Origin: Dyadobacter soli
GTDB taxonomy: Bacteria; Bacteroidota; Bacteroidia; Cytophagales; Spirosomataceae
Assembly: GCF_900101885.1 (NCBI RefSeq)
Contig: NZ_FNAN01000004.1
Location: 248,001-312,000 of the forward strand
DNA: 64,000 nucleotides
Reading direction: 5' to 3'
The position numbers and the translations under genes are program-made. This document shows, piece after piece, positions 1 to 8,485 of the stretch (its first letter is position 1; every line of letters begins with the position of its first letter). The notes below the pieces were generated by a model that saw only the letters and a program-made list of their open reading frames with translations, searched no databases and had not been told where the DNA came from.

Positions 1-265
1 CTCTGACAGCACTATTGGGTAATGTGAAGCCTGCGGCAGAATCAAATACTTCGCCTAACCCGGATTCCGCATTCCAGTTATACAAGGCCGCCAGTACGTG
101 CGGATGAAAATTACCTGTAAAAGTCCCAGTTGGTGACATAAGAATAATGTTTCCATGCGAGTCCCTTTCGAACTCTAGTGTGTCATTGATTTGGCAGAAC
201 TCAAAGAATTCTTCATCGCTCATCGGCCTAACCGTTCTAAAAGTCGTCAGCATCTCGGTATCCAT
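1..265 (-). CDS. Uma2 family endonuclease-like protein (partial, C-terminus beyond window)
   Basis: The minus-strand frame opens with ATG at 265 and runs off the left edge, giving 88 residues. It begins MDTEMLTTFRTVRPMSDEEF and ends at the window edge with LPNSAVR, the start of the PNSxVRxPDxSWV-type segment of the Uma2 (DUF820) family. That family has a PD-(D/E)xK nuclease-like fold, and its cellular role is poorly defined. The opening MSDEEFFEFCQIN segment and the MSPTG stretch also fit Uma2 N-termini. The catalytic residues further on are outside the window, so activity cannot be judged. A TATTTTTG promoter -7 element lies just upstream at 290-297. Confidence 0.75.
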   Translation of the reverse strand, partial: MDTEMLTTFRTVRPMSDEEFFEFCQINDTLEFERDSHGNIILMSPTGTFTGNFHPHVLAALYNWNAESGLGEVFDSAAGFTLPNSAVR

Positions 266-289
266 AGGTCATTGAGTTTTCGCTTCTAC

Positions 290-297
290 CAAAAATA
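290..297 (-). promoter_or_regulatory. Candidate Bacteroidota -7 element upstream of the Uma2 gene
   Basis: Read on the minus strand this is TATTTTTG, an exact match to TAnnTTTG. It would place transcription start about 17 bases before the ATG at 265. The -33 region is only a T-rich match (TTTT about 19 bases upstream), so support is moderate. Confidence 0.35.
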
Positions 298-340
298 AAC
301 AATTATCACCTGCATTAAAACACCCATTTCCCCAGATGCA

Positions 341-1105
341 TCATTGAATTTCCAACCACACCGGACAGTGGTCCGAATGGACGGCATCATTGTATTGCCG
401 GCTGGCGAGGATTCGGGGTTTGAGGGGTTCGGAGACGGAAATGTAGTCGATACGCCAGCCCTTGTTATTGCCGCGGGCGCCGGCGCGGTAGGTCCACCAG
501 GAGTATTGGCGCAATGTCGGGTTCATGAAACGGAAGGCGTCGGTGTAGCCGTTGGCGAACCATTCGGTCATCCAGGCGCGCTCTTCGGGAAGGAAACCGG
601 ACGATTTCTGGTTCCGTACCGGATCGTGAATGTCGATTTCTGTGTGCGCGATATTATAGTCGCCGCAGATGACCAGGTTCGGGCGCTCTTTCCGCAATTC
701 ATTTACCCAAATATAAAAATCGGCCAGGAAGCGCATTTTTACGCCCTGGCGTACGTCGCCGCTGGTACCCGACGGGAAATAGCAGTTGAGCACGGTAATG
801 TCACCAAAGTCGGCCCTCAGTACACGGCCTTCCGAATCATAAGCCGGAATACCGCAGCCGGCTACCACATTATCGGGTTTGATTTTGGAAAAAATAGCTA
901 CGCCGCTGTACCCCTTTTTCTCGGCCGCATGCCATCCCGCGAGTTCATAACCCAGCGCCCGGAGGCCCGAGAGGTCGACCACGTCGGGTGTGGCCTTCAC
1001 TTCCTGGAAACAAAGAATATCGGCAGGCGTGGTTTGCAGCCATTCCAGCAGGCCGTTTTTTAATGCGGCACGGATGCCGTTCAGGTTATAGGTAAGTATT
1101 TGCAT
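341..1105 (-). CDS. xth: Exodeoxyribonuclease III (AP endonuclease family)
   Basis: A 254-residue protein of the EEP (endonuclease/exonuclease/phosphatase) superfamily at the usual length for XthA/ExoA. It starts MQILTYNLNGIRAA and carries the metal-binding Glu in LCFQEVKA (about residue 35), the CGDYNIAH segment with catalytic Asp and Asn, and a terminal SDHCPVWLE with the Asp-His pair. The family cleaves DNA 5' to abasic sites and has 3'-5' exonuclease activity in base excision repair. It is cytoplasmic, with no signal peptide. It lies 21 bases downstream of the membrane-protein gene on the same strand, so co-transcription is plausible although the functions look unrelated. Confidence 0.95.
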   Translation of the reverse strand: MQILTYNLNGIRAALKNGLLEWLQTTPADILCFQEVKATPDVVDLSGLRALGYELAGWHAAEKKGYSGVAIFSKIKPDNVVAGCGIPAYDSEGRVLRADFGDITVLNCYFPSGTSGDVRQGVKMRFLADFYIWVNELRKERPNLVICGDYNIAHTEIDIHDPVRNQKSSGFLPEERAWMTEWFANGYTDAFRFMNPTLRQYSWWTYRAGARGNNKGWRIDYISVSEPLKPRILASRQYNDAVHSDHCPVWLEIQ

Positions 1106-1126
1106 AAATGAGGGCGCCGTTCAGGC

Positions 1127-2950
1127 TTAGTAAAAGAGTACCTGCTTTCCGGTACCAGCCGACTCCCATTGCCGGGAGTCATTGCGGGACATTATCCACG
1201 CCCGGTATTTTCCCTCGGGAAGCTTGGGTTTGTAAAGCGAGTACTCGTAATTGTTACTGTAATATGAGGCTTTTTGCAAGAAATCGGAAACACTATTCGG
1301 TTGCGGAATGGCCGGGAGCACGATATTATGCCGTGGCGATTCGAGGACAATGTAAAAAGTCTCCTCTTGCGGTTTTTCAGGTGTGACAAAAAACCGGAAG
1401 TACTTGTCGGGCAGGTTGTTCACGCTATTTCTGTATTGAAATTTGGCACCGAAAGTGCCGATAAACGGCTTTCCGGTAGCTGTCTTGCGGATCAGATCTT
1501 CCTGGGCAGGCATGTCGTAATATTGGTAGAAATCCGTGATGCCGTCCGATTCGAGGCCGATGATAAGGTCGCGCATGCGCGTGGGATGGTTCCAGAACGG
1601 AATATCGGTGAATACATCCCCAACGGTGAGAAATGTCTTGTAGTTTTTCCAGAAGTAGCTATCGATCACCAGTTCGTCGTGCAGCCTTCTGATGGAAACA
1701 ATGGAGGTGAAGTAGCTTACGAAGTTCAACCCCAGAAAAAACAGCATTGCGATGATCGCTACCAGGTTGTTCCACCGTTTGAAATTCTTCAAAAACACCA
1801 CCACACAAACATAGCAAACCGCCACCAGCACCACCCCGAATATCATATACCGCCTCGAAAACACGGTACCGCCGTACATGACGTAGTTGTTGATCGGACG
1901 GCTGATAACGAACATTGCGCCCGTACCCATCACGAACATCATCGCGCCCAGCAGCAGCCAGTCGGAGAAGGTGGGCTTGCGGGTGAGGAATATCCTTCCT
2001 GCCCAAATTGCAAATACCAATGCAAGCCCGGCCCCCAGGAACACGCAAGCGATGAGGTCCTGATGCAATACCGGCACGAGCGGGTGCCGGACGTCGAGGT
2101 ACAATGCATTGCCCCAGAAAGCCATCACGAAGATCGCATTGAAAACCGGGTGGTTCCACACTTTTTCGCCCTGCGAGCTGATGAACTGGTAGTCGAAAAA
2201 GAAATAGAAAAGCAGCACGGCCGCGCTGCCGACGATCCACCATAGCAGGTTTTTGACGCGCTTTTGCAACGCCAGCATGACCATTCCGACGATCCACGCC
2301 AGCAATCCGCTTCCACTGGTAAAGGTGGTCAGCAATGCGGCGATGAGCGCGATCCGGAAGCCCTTATCGTCTTCGCGCGCCAAGCCGTAGGCGGTGAGCA
2401 TCGCAAAGAAGATGAGGGGCGTGTTTTGCAACGCTGCTATTCCCCAATAGGCGTTTTCAAAATAAACCAAGTTGAAAAGTATGTACGGAACCGGGATGAA
2501 CCAATACCAGGTAATGCGCTCCTTTTTCAGGCCCAGGTAAAGCAGGTAAGCTATTCCGAGCATGAAAAGATCCCCGATGATGATCTGCGTTTTGATATTC
2601 ACCGTGCCCGTAAGCAGGAACATAATGAGCATTACAATGCGCTCGAAGCCGAACCGGTGCTGGTTTACCTGTTCGAAGAGCGCTTTGAGCATGTTCGGAA
2701 AGCTATCGGCATTGCGCAGCTTTTGAACGGTTTCGAGCAGGTTAAAATCGTCGGTGTAGGGAATGTTGACGAGGTGTGCGTCGAGGAGCATGAAGAAGTA
2801 AATAACCGGAAGCGCGATGAGCCCGATACCGAGCCATTGCCGCATACTTTTCATTTTTTCAATTAAGAACGTAGCTCCGAACAGCAGCAGCAATGCTACG
2901 ACGACGCTGTAATACTCAAACAAATGAGGATCTTCTAGAAATAGCTTCAA
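1127..2950 (-). CDS. Polytopic membrane protein, possibly GT-C glycosyltransferase-like
   Basis: A 607-residue protein with many hydrophobic segments from about residue 12 to 420, followed by a roughly 170-residue soluble C-terminal region. A TDDF motif (Asp67, Asp68) lies in the loop after the second hydrophobic stretch. GT-C glycosyltransferases of the ArnT/PMT type keep acidic catalytic residues in that loop, so a lipid-linked sugar transferase is possible. The motif alone does not prove it, and I do not recognise a defined family. It lies 34 bases downstream of the lipoprotein gene and 21 bases upstream of xth, all on the minus strand. Confidence 0.7.
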   Translation of the reverse strand: MKLFLEDPHLFEYYSVVVALLLLFGATFLIEKMKSMRQWLGIGLIALPVIYFFMLLDAHLVNIPYTDDFNLLETVQKLRNADSFPNMLKALFEQVNQHRFGFERIVMLIMFLLTGTVNIKTQIIIGDLFMLGIAYLLYLGLKKERITWYWFIPVPYILFNLVYFENAYWGIAALQNTPLIFFAMLTAYGLAREDDKGFRIALIAALLTTFTSGSGLLAWIVGMVMLALQKRVKNLLWWIVGSAAVLLFYFFFDYQFISSQGEKVWNHPVFNAIFVMAFWGNALYLDVRHPLVPVLHQDLIACVFLGAGLALVFAIWAGRIFLTRKPTFSDWLLLGAMMFVMGTGAMFVISRPINNYVMYGGTVFSRRYMIFGVVLVAVCYVCVVVFLKNFKRWNNLVAIIAMLFFLGLNFVSYFTSIVSIRRLHDELVIDSYFWKNYKTFLTVGDVFTDIPFWNHPTRMRDLIIGLESDGITDFYQYYDMPAQEDLIRKTATGKPFIGTFGAKFQYRNSVNNLPDKYFRFFVTPEKPQEETFYIVLESPRHNIVLPAIPQPNSVSDFLQKASYYSNNYEYSLYKPKLPEGKYRAWIMSRNDSRQWESAGTGKQVLFY

Positions 2951-2984
2951 AACACGGTGGTATTAGGGGACTAACTGAACCAGG

Positions 2985-3617
2985 TTACCGCGCACCGGTG
3001 ATCATCTGGCTGGTGATTTGCTTTTCAAAAGTAATGTAACCGGGGTAATTGACCTGCTTCCCAGCGATATCCAATGTCGGACGGACTTTTACGACGAATT
3101 TCGAAGGTTTCGCATCAGACTTGCCCGTTAGCGCGAGGATCATGTTAATGAACTGGTCACGCGTTTGATCGTTCGAAAGCAGCTGGTACGCATTCGTTTG
3201 CAGGCTCACGGGCACACGTGTTGGCGTGGTACCCGGCAGTACTTCGATCAGCTGGCTCAGGTAGCCATTGAATATCTCGCTTTCGGTAAGCAATACTTTG
3301 TATTCCAATTGGTTTATCGCGGCGCGTTTGCGGGTCGGGTTGGTAATATCCACATTCACACGGAGGTTCAGGGGCACATTTTTTCTCAGCAAACCCATTG
3401 CCAGACCAGGATATTTGGCCAGGTCGAAATCGTTGAAACTTCTGAGATTCCGGAATTCACGGACATCGATACCGGCGAGGTAGACGCTATCGACCGATGC
3501 GATATCATATTTACAATCACCAAAAACCTTCGCTTCCGAAACCTGGCGACTCACGCCGCAGCTTGTCATTACAGCCGCAACAAGTACGATTACGGCCATC
3601 CAAATGTGTTTTTTCAT
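2985..3617 (-). CDS. LEA14-like (late embryogenesis abundant type) lipoprotein
   Basis: The start at 3617 gives a 210-residue protein beginning MKKHIWMAVIVL with a lipobox ending in TSC. A longer frame to 3662 would put the signal peptide behind an unlikely polar extension. The mature region resembles the LEA14/WHy beta-sandwich: it has VDITNPTRKRAAINQLEYKV, the typical pattern of a sequence comparing shared and core domains. Such lipoproteins probably sit in the periplasm or on the outer membrane with an unknown structural or stress role. It could be the first gene of a three-gene minus-strand unit with the membrane protein and xth. Confidence 0.7.
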   Translation of the reverse strand: MKKHIWMAVIVLVAAVMTSCGVSRQVSEAKVFGDCKYDIASVDSVYLAGIDVREFRNLRSFNDFDLAKYPGLAMGLLRKNVPLNLRVNVDITNPTRKRAAINQLEYKVLLTESEIFNGYLSQLIEVLPGTTPTRVPVSLQTNAYQLLSNDQTRDQFINMILALTGKSDAKPSKFVVKVRPTLDIAGKQVNYPGYITFEKQITSQMITGAR

Positions 3618-3699
3618 TACAATGTATTTTACGCAAGTTAAACAGTAGGTATCAGAACGCATACCAAGGGCAGCGATTATTAGTTTAAGGAGTTATTTT

Positions 3700-3731
3700 T
3701 TTGCGTGCTTTCGAGCCAGCATCTACATTTG
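3700..3731 (+). promoter_or_regulatory. Bacteroidota-type promoter for the DUF4494 gene
   Basis: TTTG at 3700-3703 is followed after 20 bases by TACATTTG at 3724-3731, matching the Bacteroidota consensus TTTG-N19/20-TAnnTTTG. Transcription would begin near 3738, about 27 bases before the ATG at 3765. This position supports 3765 rather than the upstream in-frame start at 3705, which lies inside the promoter. Confidence 0.65.
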
Positions 3732-3764
3732 CAGACTCAAATTTTCACCCAATCGACACGAACA

Positions 3765-4322
3765 ATGGCCAGCTGGTATTTAGGAAAAATTCGGTATCAA
3801 AAAGAAGATGAAGCAGGAAGGTTGAAAACGATCAATGAGACGTATCTGGTGGATGCGGTTTCATACACCGAGTCGGAAGCGAGGCTGTACAAGCAGATCG
3901 TGACGGACGCCAGCGATTTTAGTGTAACCGCCATCAGCAGAATGCGCCTGGCGGATCTTTTTGCCTACGAAGACGGCGAGCAGTGGTTTAAAGCAAAGGT
4001 CATTTATTTCTCCGTGGACGAAAAAAGCGGCAAAGAGAAGAAAATCGTCAACTATATGCTGGTCAATTCCGAAGGCATCCAGCAGGCCCTCGACCGGATC
4101 AACGAAAGCATGCGCAACTTCCTGATCCCCTACGAAGTGACGGACATTAACCTTACGCCGATCCTCGACGTATTCCCATACTCCGCAGACGAGGACAAGG
4201 AGCCTGAAATTCCGGCCAATATGCGCCCTCTGAGCGAAGTTATGGCAGAACGGGCGCAGGCTACCGAAGCGGCGCCGACCGAAGCCGCGGTTCCGAATGA
4301 AGTTTCGACAGAGAATGCATAA
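3765..4322 (+). CDS. DUF4494 domain-containing protein
   Basis: A 185-residue soluble protein starting MASWYLGKIRYQKEDEAGR. The first 150 residues match the style of DUF4494, a Bacteroidota family: WYLGKIRY, then KTINETYLVDA, and later FFKAKVIYFSVDE-like and MLVNS segments. The function is unknown. The last 35 residues are rich in Ala, Glu, Pro and Thr and look disordered. The start was chosen because the promoter overlaps the earlier in-frame codon. It converges on the secreted protein at 4417-5160 across a strong inverted repeat. Confidence 0.8.
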   Translation: MASWYLGKIRYQKEDEAGRLKTINETYLVDAVSYTESEARLYKQIVTDASDFSVTAISRMRLADLFAYEDGEQWFKAKVIYFSVDEKSGKEKKIVNYMLVNSEGIQQALDRINESMRNFLIPYEVTDINLTPILDVFPYSADEDKEPEIPANMRPLSEVMAERAQATEAAPTEAAVPNEVSTENA

Positions 4323-4400
4323 TTGTCAGTCTGAGCGGAGTCGAAGACAGTCCGTACCGCGAACATCGCGCATACGCTTCGACTCCGCTCAGCGTGACAA
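4323..4400. repeat. Imperfect 24-bp inverted repeat between convergent genes
   Basis: The arm at 4323-4346 and the arm at 4377-4400 pair at 22 of 24 positions around a 30-base loop. The arm core is CTGAGCGGAGTCGAAG. There is no T-tract, so it is not a classic intrinsic terminator, although it sits exactly where two convergent transcripts end. The same core is, from memory, a common intergenic repeat in Bacteroidota genomes. Confidence 0.8.
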
Positions 4401-4416
4401 GGCGCTCAAAAGCGTC

Positions 4417-5160
4417 TTAATCATTCACCTTCAACACCGCATACCCCTTCGCATTCGCCGTGTAAGGGTCTTTCCCGAAGGCTTTCAGCTTCAAAACCAC
4501 GTCCTTCGAGTTAATCTCCGAAAGCAGCAGGTCCGACGGCAACAGGTTCATATAATCGAATGAAACCGGCAGGCTTACGGCGCTTTCCACGAACTCGAGG
4601 CCGTAGATAGGGTACACGCTGAATGGGGTTTTCGTAAGCCATATTTTTTCCTGACTGCCGGAGGTGGCGTAGGTCAGGTCATACTCGGTGCTGGTAAGGC
4701 CAAATTCCTCCCTTTTGTTCTCCGTGGGAACAACGTAGGTTTTGAAATCGTCCTGCTGCTGCTTTTTGGTATCGACATCCGGCTTGAATTCTTTCACCGT
4801 TTCATTGACCCTCACTTTTTTACCGTCTTCGTCCGTCCCGCAGAAAATGTATTTCCCATCCGGAAAACCGATCACAAAATCGAACGACTTGCCGCCTTGT
4901 CCAAAACTCGTTTCCTTCACAAAACACATGGCGCCGGTAACGGGGTCCAAATGCACTTTCAGCGTACCCTCGGTCTTGTCGGACTTGTTCTGGTAATCAA
5001 AAACCAATGCGTGGCTGAAATAATATTGCCCTTCCTCGGGCTTCCAAAGCAGGGCGCGCTGCTTGTCGGCGGGTATCTTTTTCGGGGCTTGTGCGGATGC
5101 AGACAAGGCGGCGCCCAAGAGGCATGCCGAAAGGGCGAAAATGGCTAGGTATCGTTTCAT
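4417..5160 (-). CDS. Secreted protein of unknown function
   Basis: A 247-residue protein with a clear signal peptide, MKRYLAIFALSACLLGAALS followed by ASAQ, cleaved near residue 23. The mature part has no family I recognise. It is mostly beta-like with several polar Lys/Asp-rich stretches (DEDGKKVRVNE, DVDTKKQQQDD) and two Cys residues. It is probably periplasmic or outer-membrane associated. It follows the OmpA-domain gene on the same strand with a 61-base gap, so the two may form one transcription unit. Confidence 0.65.
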   Translation of the reverse strand: MKRYLAIFALSACLLGAALSASAQAPKKIPADKQRALLWKPEEGQYYFSHALVFDYQNKSDKTEGTLKVHLDPVTGAMCFVKETSFGQGGKSFDFVIGFPDGKYIFCGTDEDGKKVRVNETVKEFKPDVDTKKQQQDDFKTYVVPTENKREEFGLTSTEYDLTYATSGSQEKIWLTKTPFSVYPIYGLEFVESAVSLPVSFDYMNLLPSDLLLSEINSKDVVLKLKAFGKDPYTANAKGYAVLKVND

Positions 5161-5221
5161 TGCACGGGTTCTTTAAAATGGTTGCAAGCTAGAAAGAGCC
5201 TGCTGAAAAACCATACCATCG

Positions 5222-6607
5222 CTACAATTTAACAAACTCGACCCGCCGGTTGCCCGCTTTGCCTTCCGGCGTGGTGTTGGCTGCCGCAGGTTCCGTTTCT
5301 CCTTTACCGTCTGTTTCCATGCGCGAGCCATCGATGCCGAAGTCGGCCGAGAGCGCCGCCCGCACCGCTTCCGAGCGTTTTTTCGATAATGCCAGGTTCG
5401 CCGCATCGTCGCCATCGGAATCGGTATGCCCGATAATTTTAACTTTCACGGTACTATTTTCGGTTAGTACCGCCGCGATTTCCTTCAATGTACCATAGGA
5501 TTCCGGCTTGATCGTCGCCGAGTTCACATCGAAATGAATGCCGGTGGTCGAGAATTTCCCTTCCGTTACCAGCTTGCTGCGCGTGTCCGGCGCACCCACC
5601 GCGAGCCGGAGATCGGAAATGAAATAGCGGTTGGCTTGCTCGTGATAGCCGTGGTTGGAGAATGCGATGAAATTGTATTTGCGGGCAGCATCGAACGCCC
5701 TCGGCAGGTCCCAAACCTTGAAATCGTCAACATACAAGCGCAGCCGGGTTTTCTGCCGCCACACCGAAACCTTCACGACATTGTGCTCCGGCACGTGGAA
5801 TGCAGGAAAACTCTTTTCGTTTTTCATCAAAGAGCCGCCGTCTTCGCCAAATACATTGAACGACGCAATGCCTTGGCTACCACCTGCGTCTTTGGGATGC
5901 AGGCCCATCTCGACACCATTCTTCTTGCCCCCGTCGTACCATTTCCAATTGGTAAATTCCTTCGCAGGTGTCCCTACCTCCGCGATTATCGTTCTCAAAA
6001 AGCCTGTGTAAAAACTAAATTCCGAAGTGGTCGCCAGCCTGAATTCGAGCGTGAAATTCTCCGGCAATGCGGTTACAAACTCAGGGTAAAAAACGCCTTC
6101 AGGTCCCAGCATCAGCCATTTTCCTTCGGTACCTTCGATCGTCACAACTTCTCCCGAAGAATTTGTATTCCATTTGGCCGGAAAATCGCCCACTGCGTCC
6201 TGCGCGAAGTCTTCTACCGCTACAATCTTCGCCCCTGGAATGAAATCGAATTTGCTGTAAGATTTAAGCGTGGCTTTTCCGGGCTTCGCCCCCGCGCTTT
6301 CGCCAGCCGCACCATTTCCGGGCCCTTCCGTTTGGGCACCGCTACCGCCGGCGTTTCCTTGCGCTCCGGTTTTGGCAGGTGTTTCCGCGGCTTTTTTATC
6401 TTTCTTTTTAAAAATATTCCCAATCCCTTCCTCCAACGAATCAAAACCCTTGTCAACCGCCTGATCGATTTTACGGTTCGCCCGGTTCTCGGCTTGTCGC
6501 TCCACTACCCTGCCCGGATCGTTGATCCTCACCTGTGCCACAGACATTCCCGAGGTCCCGGCCAGCACCAGCGCAAGGCCGGCAATTCTGTTCGCTATCT
6601 TTCTCAT
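5222..6607 (-). CDS. OmpA-domain outer membrane protein with jelly-roll-like middle domain
   Basis: A 461-residue protein with an N-terminal signal peptide (MRKIANRIAGLALVLAGTSG) and a low-complexity Lys/Gly/Ala-rich linker around residues 65-110. The middle region at about 150-335 resembles concanavalin/LamG-like sandwiches (FTLEFRLATTSEF, VSVWRQKTRLRLYVDD). A C-terminal OmpA peptidoglycan-binding domain spans about 352-461, with the IGHTDSDGD and NRRVEFV motifs. The family anchors outer membrane components non-covalently to peptidoglycan. The middle domain hints at carbohydrate binding, but that is inference. Confidence 0.85.
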   Translation of the reverse strand: MRKIANRIAGLALVLAGTSGMSVAQVRINDPGRVVERQAENRANRKIDQAVDKGFDSLEEGIGNIFKKKDKKAAETPAKTGAQGNAGGSGAQTEGPGNGAAGESAGAKPGKATLKSYSKFDFIPGAKIVAVEDFAQDAVGDFPAKWNTNSSGEVVTIEGTEGKWLMLGPEGVFYPEFVTALPENFTLEFRLATTSEFSFYTGFLRTIIAEVGTPAKEFTNWKWYDGGKKNGVEMGLHPKDAGGSQGIASFNVFGEDGGSLMKNEKSFPAFHVPEHNVVKVSVWRQKTRLRLYVDDFKVWDLPRAFDAARKYNFIAFSNHGYHEQANRYFISDLRLAVGAPDTRSKLVTEGKFSTTGIHFDVNSATIKPESYGTLKEIAAVLTENSTVKVKIIGHTDSDGDDAANLALSKKRSEAVRAALSADFGIDGSRMETDGKGETEPAAANTTPEGKAGNRRVEFVKL

Positions 6608-6753
6608 GTGCTAAATTGAATGGGGTGAATACTATATTCAATTTACGCATTTGGCAGAACTGCCTGACATTATTTGAGTTAGTGGTTAAACGACACATCA
6701 GTGCAGGCATTTTCCGCGAACATCGTAAATTGCAGCGCATTTGCCTTATCTAC

Positions 6754-7563
6754 ATGAGTTTTTCATTCCAGCAAAAAAACATTACCCTTGCCCCGGGGCG
6801 CCGCATTTACTTCGCGTCGGACTTTCATCTCGGCGTTCCCACCGCCTCCGCGAGCCGCGAGCGCGAGAAACGCATTGTTAGCTGGCTGGAATCGATCAGG
6901 CACGATGCGCAGGTAATATTCCTGGTGGGTGATATTTTTGATTTCTGGTTTGAATACAACCGCGCCGTACCGAAAGGCTTCGTGCGTCTGCTTGGGAAAC
7001 TGGCCGAACTGGCCGACGAGGGGATCGAGCTGGTGATTTTTACGGGCAATCACGACATGTGGATGTCGGGTTACCTTACCGAAGAACTCGGCGCGCCCAT
7101 TTACCGCAACCCGGTGAGCTTTAACATTACCGCTCAAACTGGTCAGAAGAAACTGCTGGTAGGCCACGGCGACGGGTTAGGTCCCGGCGACCATACCTAC
7201 AAGTTTTTGAAGAAAGTATTTGAAAATAAGTTTTTCCAATGGCTCTTCCGCGTGGTGCACCCGGATGTGGGCATGTGGATCGCTTCCGAATGGTCGAAGC
7301 GCAGCCGGCTGGCCAATGTGAATAAGGGGGAAGAGCGGTTTCTCGGCGCGGATAATGAGTGGTTATTCCAATACTGCCGCGAGGTGGAGGCAGCGGCACC
7401 GCACGACTATTACATTTTCGGGCACCGGCATTTGGTGCTGGATATGCACGTCAGCGCCCATTCGCGCTACATTAACCTTGGCGAATGGGTTACCCAGCAA
7501 CATTATGCCGTATTTGACGGGAATGATTTGGTATTGAAAAGATTCGAACCGGCAGCGAATTAA
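6754..7563 (+). CDS. lpxH: UDP-2,3-diacylglucosamine diphosphatase, LpxH-like
   Basis: The start at 6754 gives 269 residues beginning MSFSFQQKNITLAPGRRIYF. All calcineurin-type metallophosphatase motifs are present in order: DFHLG, GDIFDFW, GNHDMW, GHGDG and GHRH. The enzyme removes UMP from UDP-2,3-diacylglucosamine to give lipid X in lipid A synthesis at the inner membrane. The longer frame back to 6535 overlaps the divergent OmpA-domain gene and adds only non-conserved sequence. Its stop overlaps the stop of the convergent gene at 7560 by four bases, leaving no room for a terminator. The other lipid A genes lie about 29 kb away at 36-39 kb. Confidence 0.9.
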   Translation: MSFSFQQKNITLAPGRRIYFASDFHLGVPTASASREREKRIVSWLESIRHDAQVIFLVGDIFDFWFEYNRAVPKGFVRLLGKLAELADEGIELVIFTGNHDMWMSGYLTEELGAPIYRNPVSFNITAQTGQKKLLVGHGDGLGPGDHTYKFLKKVFENKFFQWLFRVVHPDVGMWIASEWSKRSRLANVNKGEERFLGADNEWLFQYCREVEAAAPHDYYIFGHRHLVLDMHVSAHSRYINLGEWVTQQHYAVFDGNDLVLKRFEPAAN

Positions 7564-8315
7564 TCGCTGCTTCTCTTCTTCTGAACTTCCAGTTCGGCGG
7601 CGCTCGGCGCAATGAAATCCTGCTTGGTGATATTTTCACGCGGGGTCGCATTCAGCTCCTTACTCCAATCCTTCTGTTTCAAATCCCCGTTTTTAACCGA
7701 TTTGATAAACTTCGCCCAGGCAAACGGGTTCAGGAAAGGAAAACTCGTGGCAAAACCCTTGTTCGCTGCCGATTCGCGCCCGAACATCAGCTGGTCCATC
7801 GAATAGCGGTAATTGGTCTGCGCGTTGTTCGGCACTTGCGCGGCAAGGCGGTTGATATAATCCGGGTCCGTACTTTTTGCCAATGCGTCGCGATCGGCCT
7901 GATCGGGCAATTTGAGCGCGAGGAATGCCTTTTTAAATTCTTCTTCCGTAGAATAAGGGTAGATCGTCACACCGGAGAGCGTCACGACGTCTTCGCGCAG
8001 GGCCACGATCGCCGAGTAGATATCCGTGTTATAGCCTCTCGGTATAATGTGGTATTGCTTTTTAAAACCCACATAACTGAACACGATACTATCGCCTGGA
8101 AAAACCGGGATATCGAAGGAACCGTCGCCCCTGGCAAGCGTACCCCGCCCTGCATTCACGATAAAAATACTGGCACCCGGCAAGCGCTCGGTGGATTTAC
8201 CTCCCACGACCACCCCCGAGAAGATAATCGCTTTCTTTTCACCCTGAGCAAAAGCTTCCCTTCCGCACAACATTCCCGCCAGCACGAGGAAAAATATTAA
8301 AAGACTCCGTTTCAT
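7560..8315 (-). CDS. Carboxypeptidase-regulatory-like domain secreted protein
   Basis: A 251-residue protein with a signal peptide (MKRSLLIFFLVLAGMLCG, cleaved after AFAQ). Residues about 32-110 form a CarboxypepD_reg-like beta-sandwich: FSGVVVGG, LPGASIFIVNAGRGT, and DGSFDIPVFPGDSIVFSYVG. This domain is common at the N-terminus of Bacteroidota TonB receptors but here stands alone with a helical C-terminal extension of unknown role. It is likely periplasmic. It converges on lpxH with a four-base overlap. Confidence 0.8.
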   Translation of the reverse strand: MKRSLLIFFLVLAGMLCGREAFAQGEKKAIIFSGVVVGGKSTERLPGASIFIVNAGRGTLARGDGSFDIPVFPGDSIVFSYVGFKKQYHIIPRGYNTDIYSAIVALREDVVTLSGVTIYPYSTEEEFKKAFLALKLPDQADRDALAKSTDPDYINRLAAQVPNNAQTNYRYSMDQLMFGRESAANKGFATSFPFLNPFAWAKFIKSVKNGDLKQKDWSKELNATPRENITKQDFIAPSAAELEVQKKRSSD

Positions 8316-8433
8316 TCCTTCCAGATTACGCCCCGGGAAAGCCCGGCAACTTTGATTAGCACAATGATAAATTTTCCTTCAAATGGTGTCTGCCAAAAGC
8401 TTGTAAAAATTCCGTTCCTTATTTTACAAACGA

Positions 8434-8485
8434 CCTGAGTAACCGGGCATTGCCCTGTGAATTATACAAAGCGGTTTTACTCAGG
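8434..8485. repeat. Nested inverted repeat at the 3' end of cdsA
   Basis: CCTGAGTAA-CCG (from 8434) pairs with CGG-TTTTACTCAGG (ending 8485) with a two-base bulge. The loop holds a second small palindrome, GGGCATTGCCC (8445-8455). The outer arm overlaps the cdsA stop codon. There is no T-tract. It may act as a transcript-end or mRNA-stability structure for the minus-strand cdsA message. Confidence 0.4.

Noticed and set aside
5534-6619. 361-codon plus-strand frame opposite the OmpA-domain gene
   Set aside because: The minus strand encodes a complete signal-peptide-to-OmpA protein; the opposite reading has no recognisable domain and arises from codon bias.
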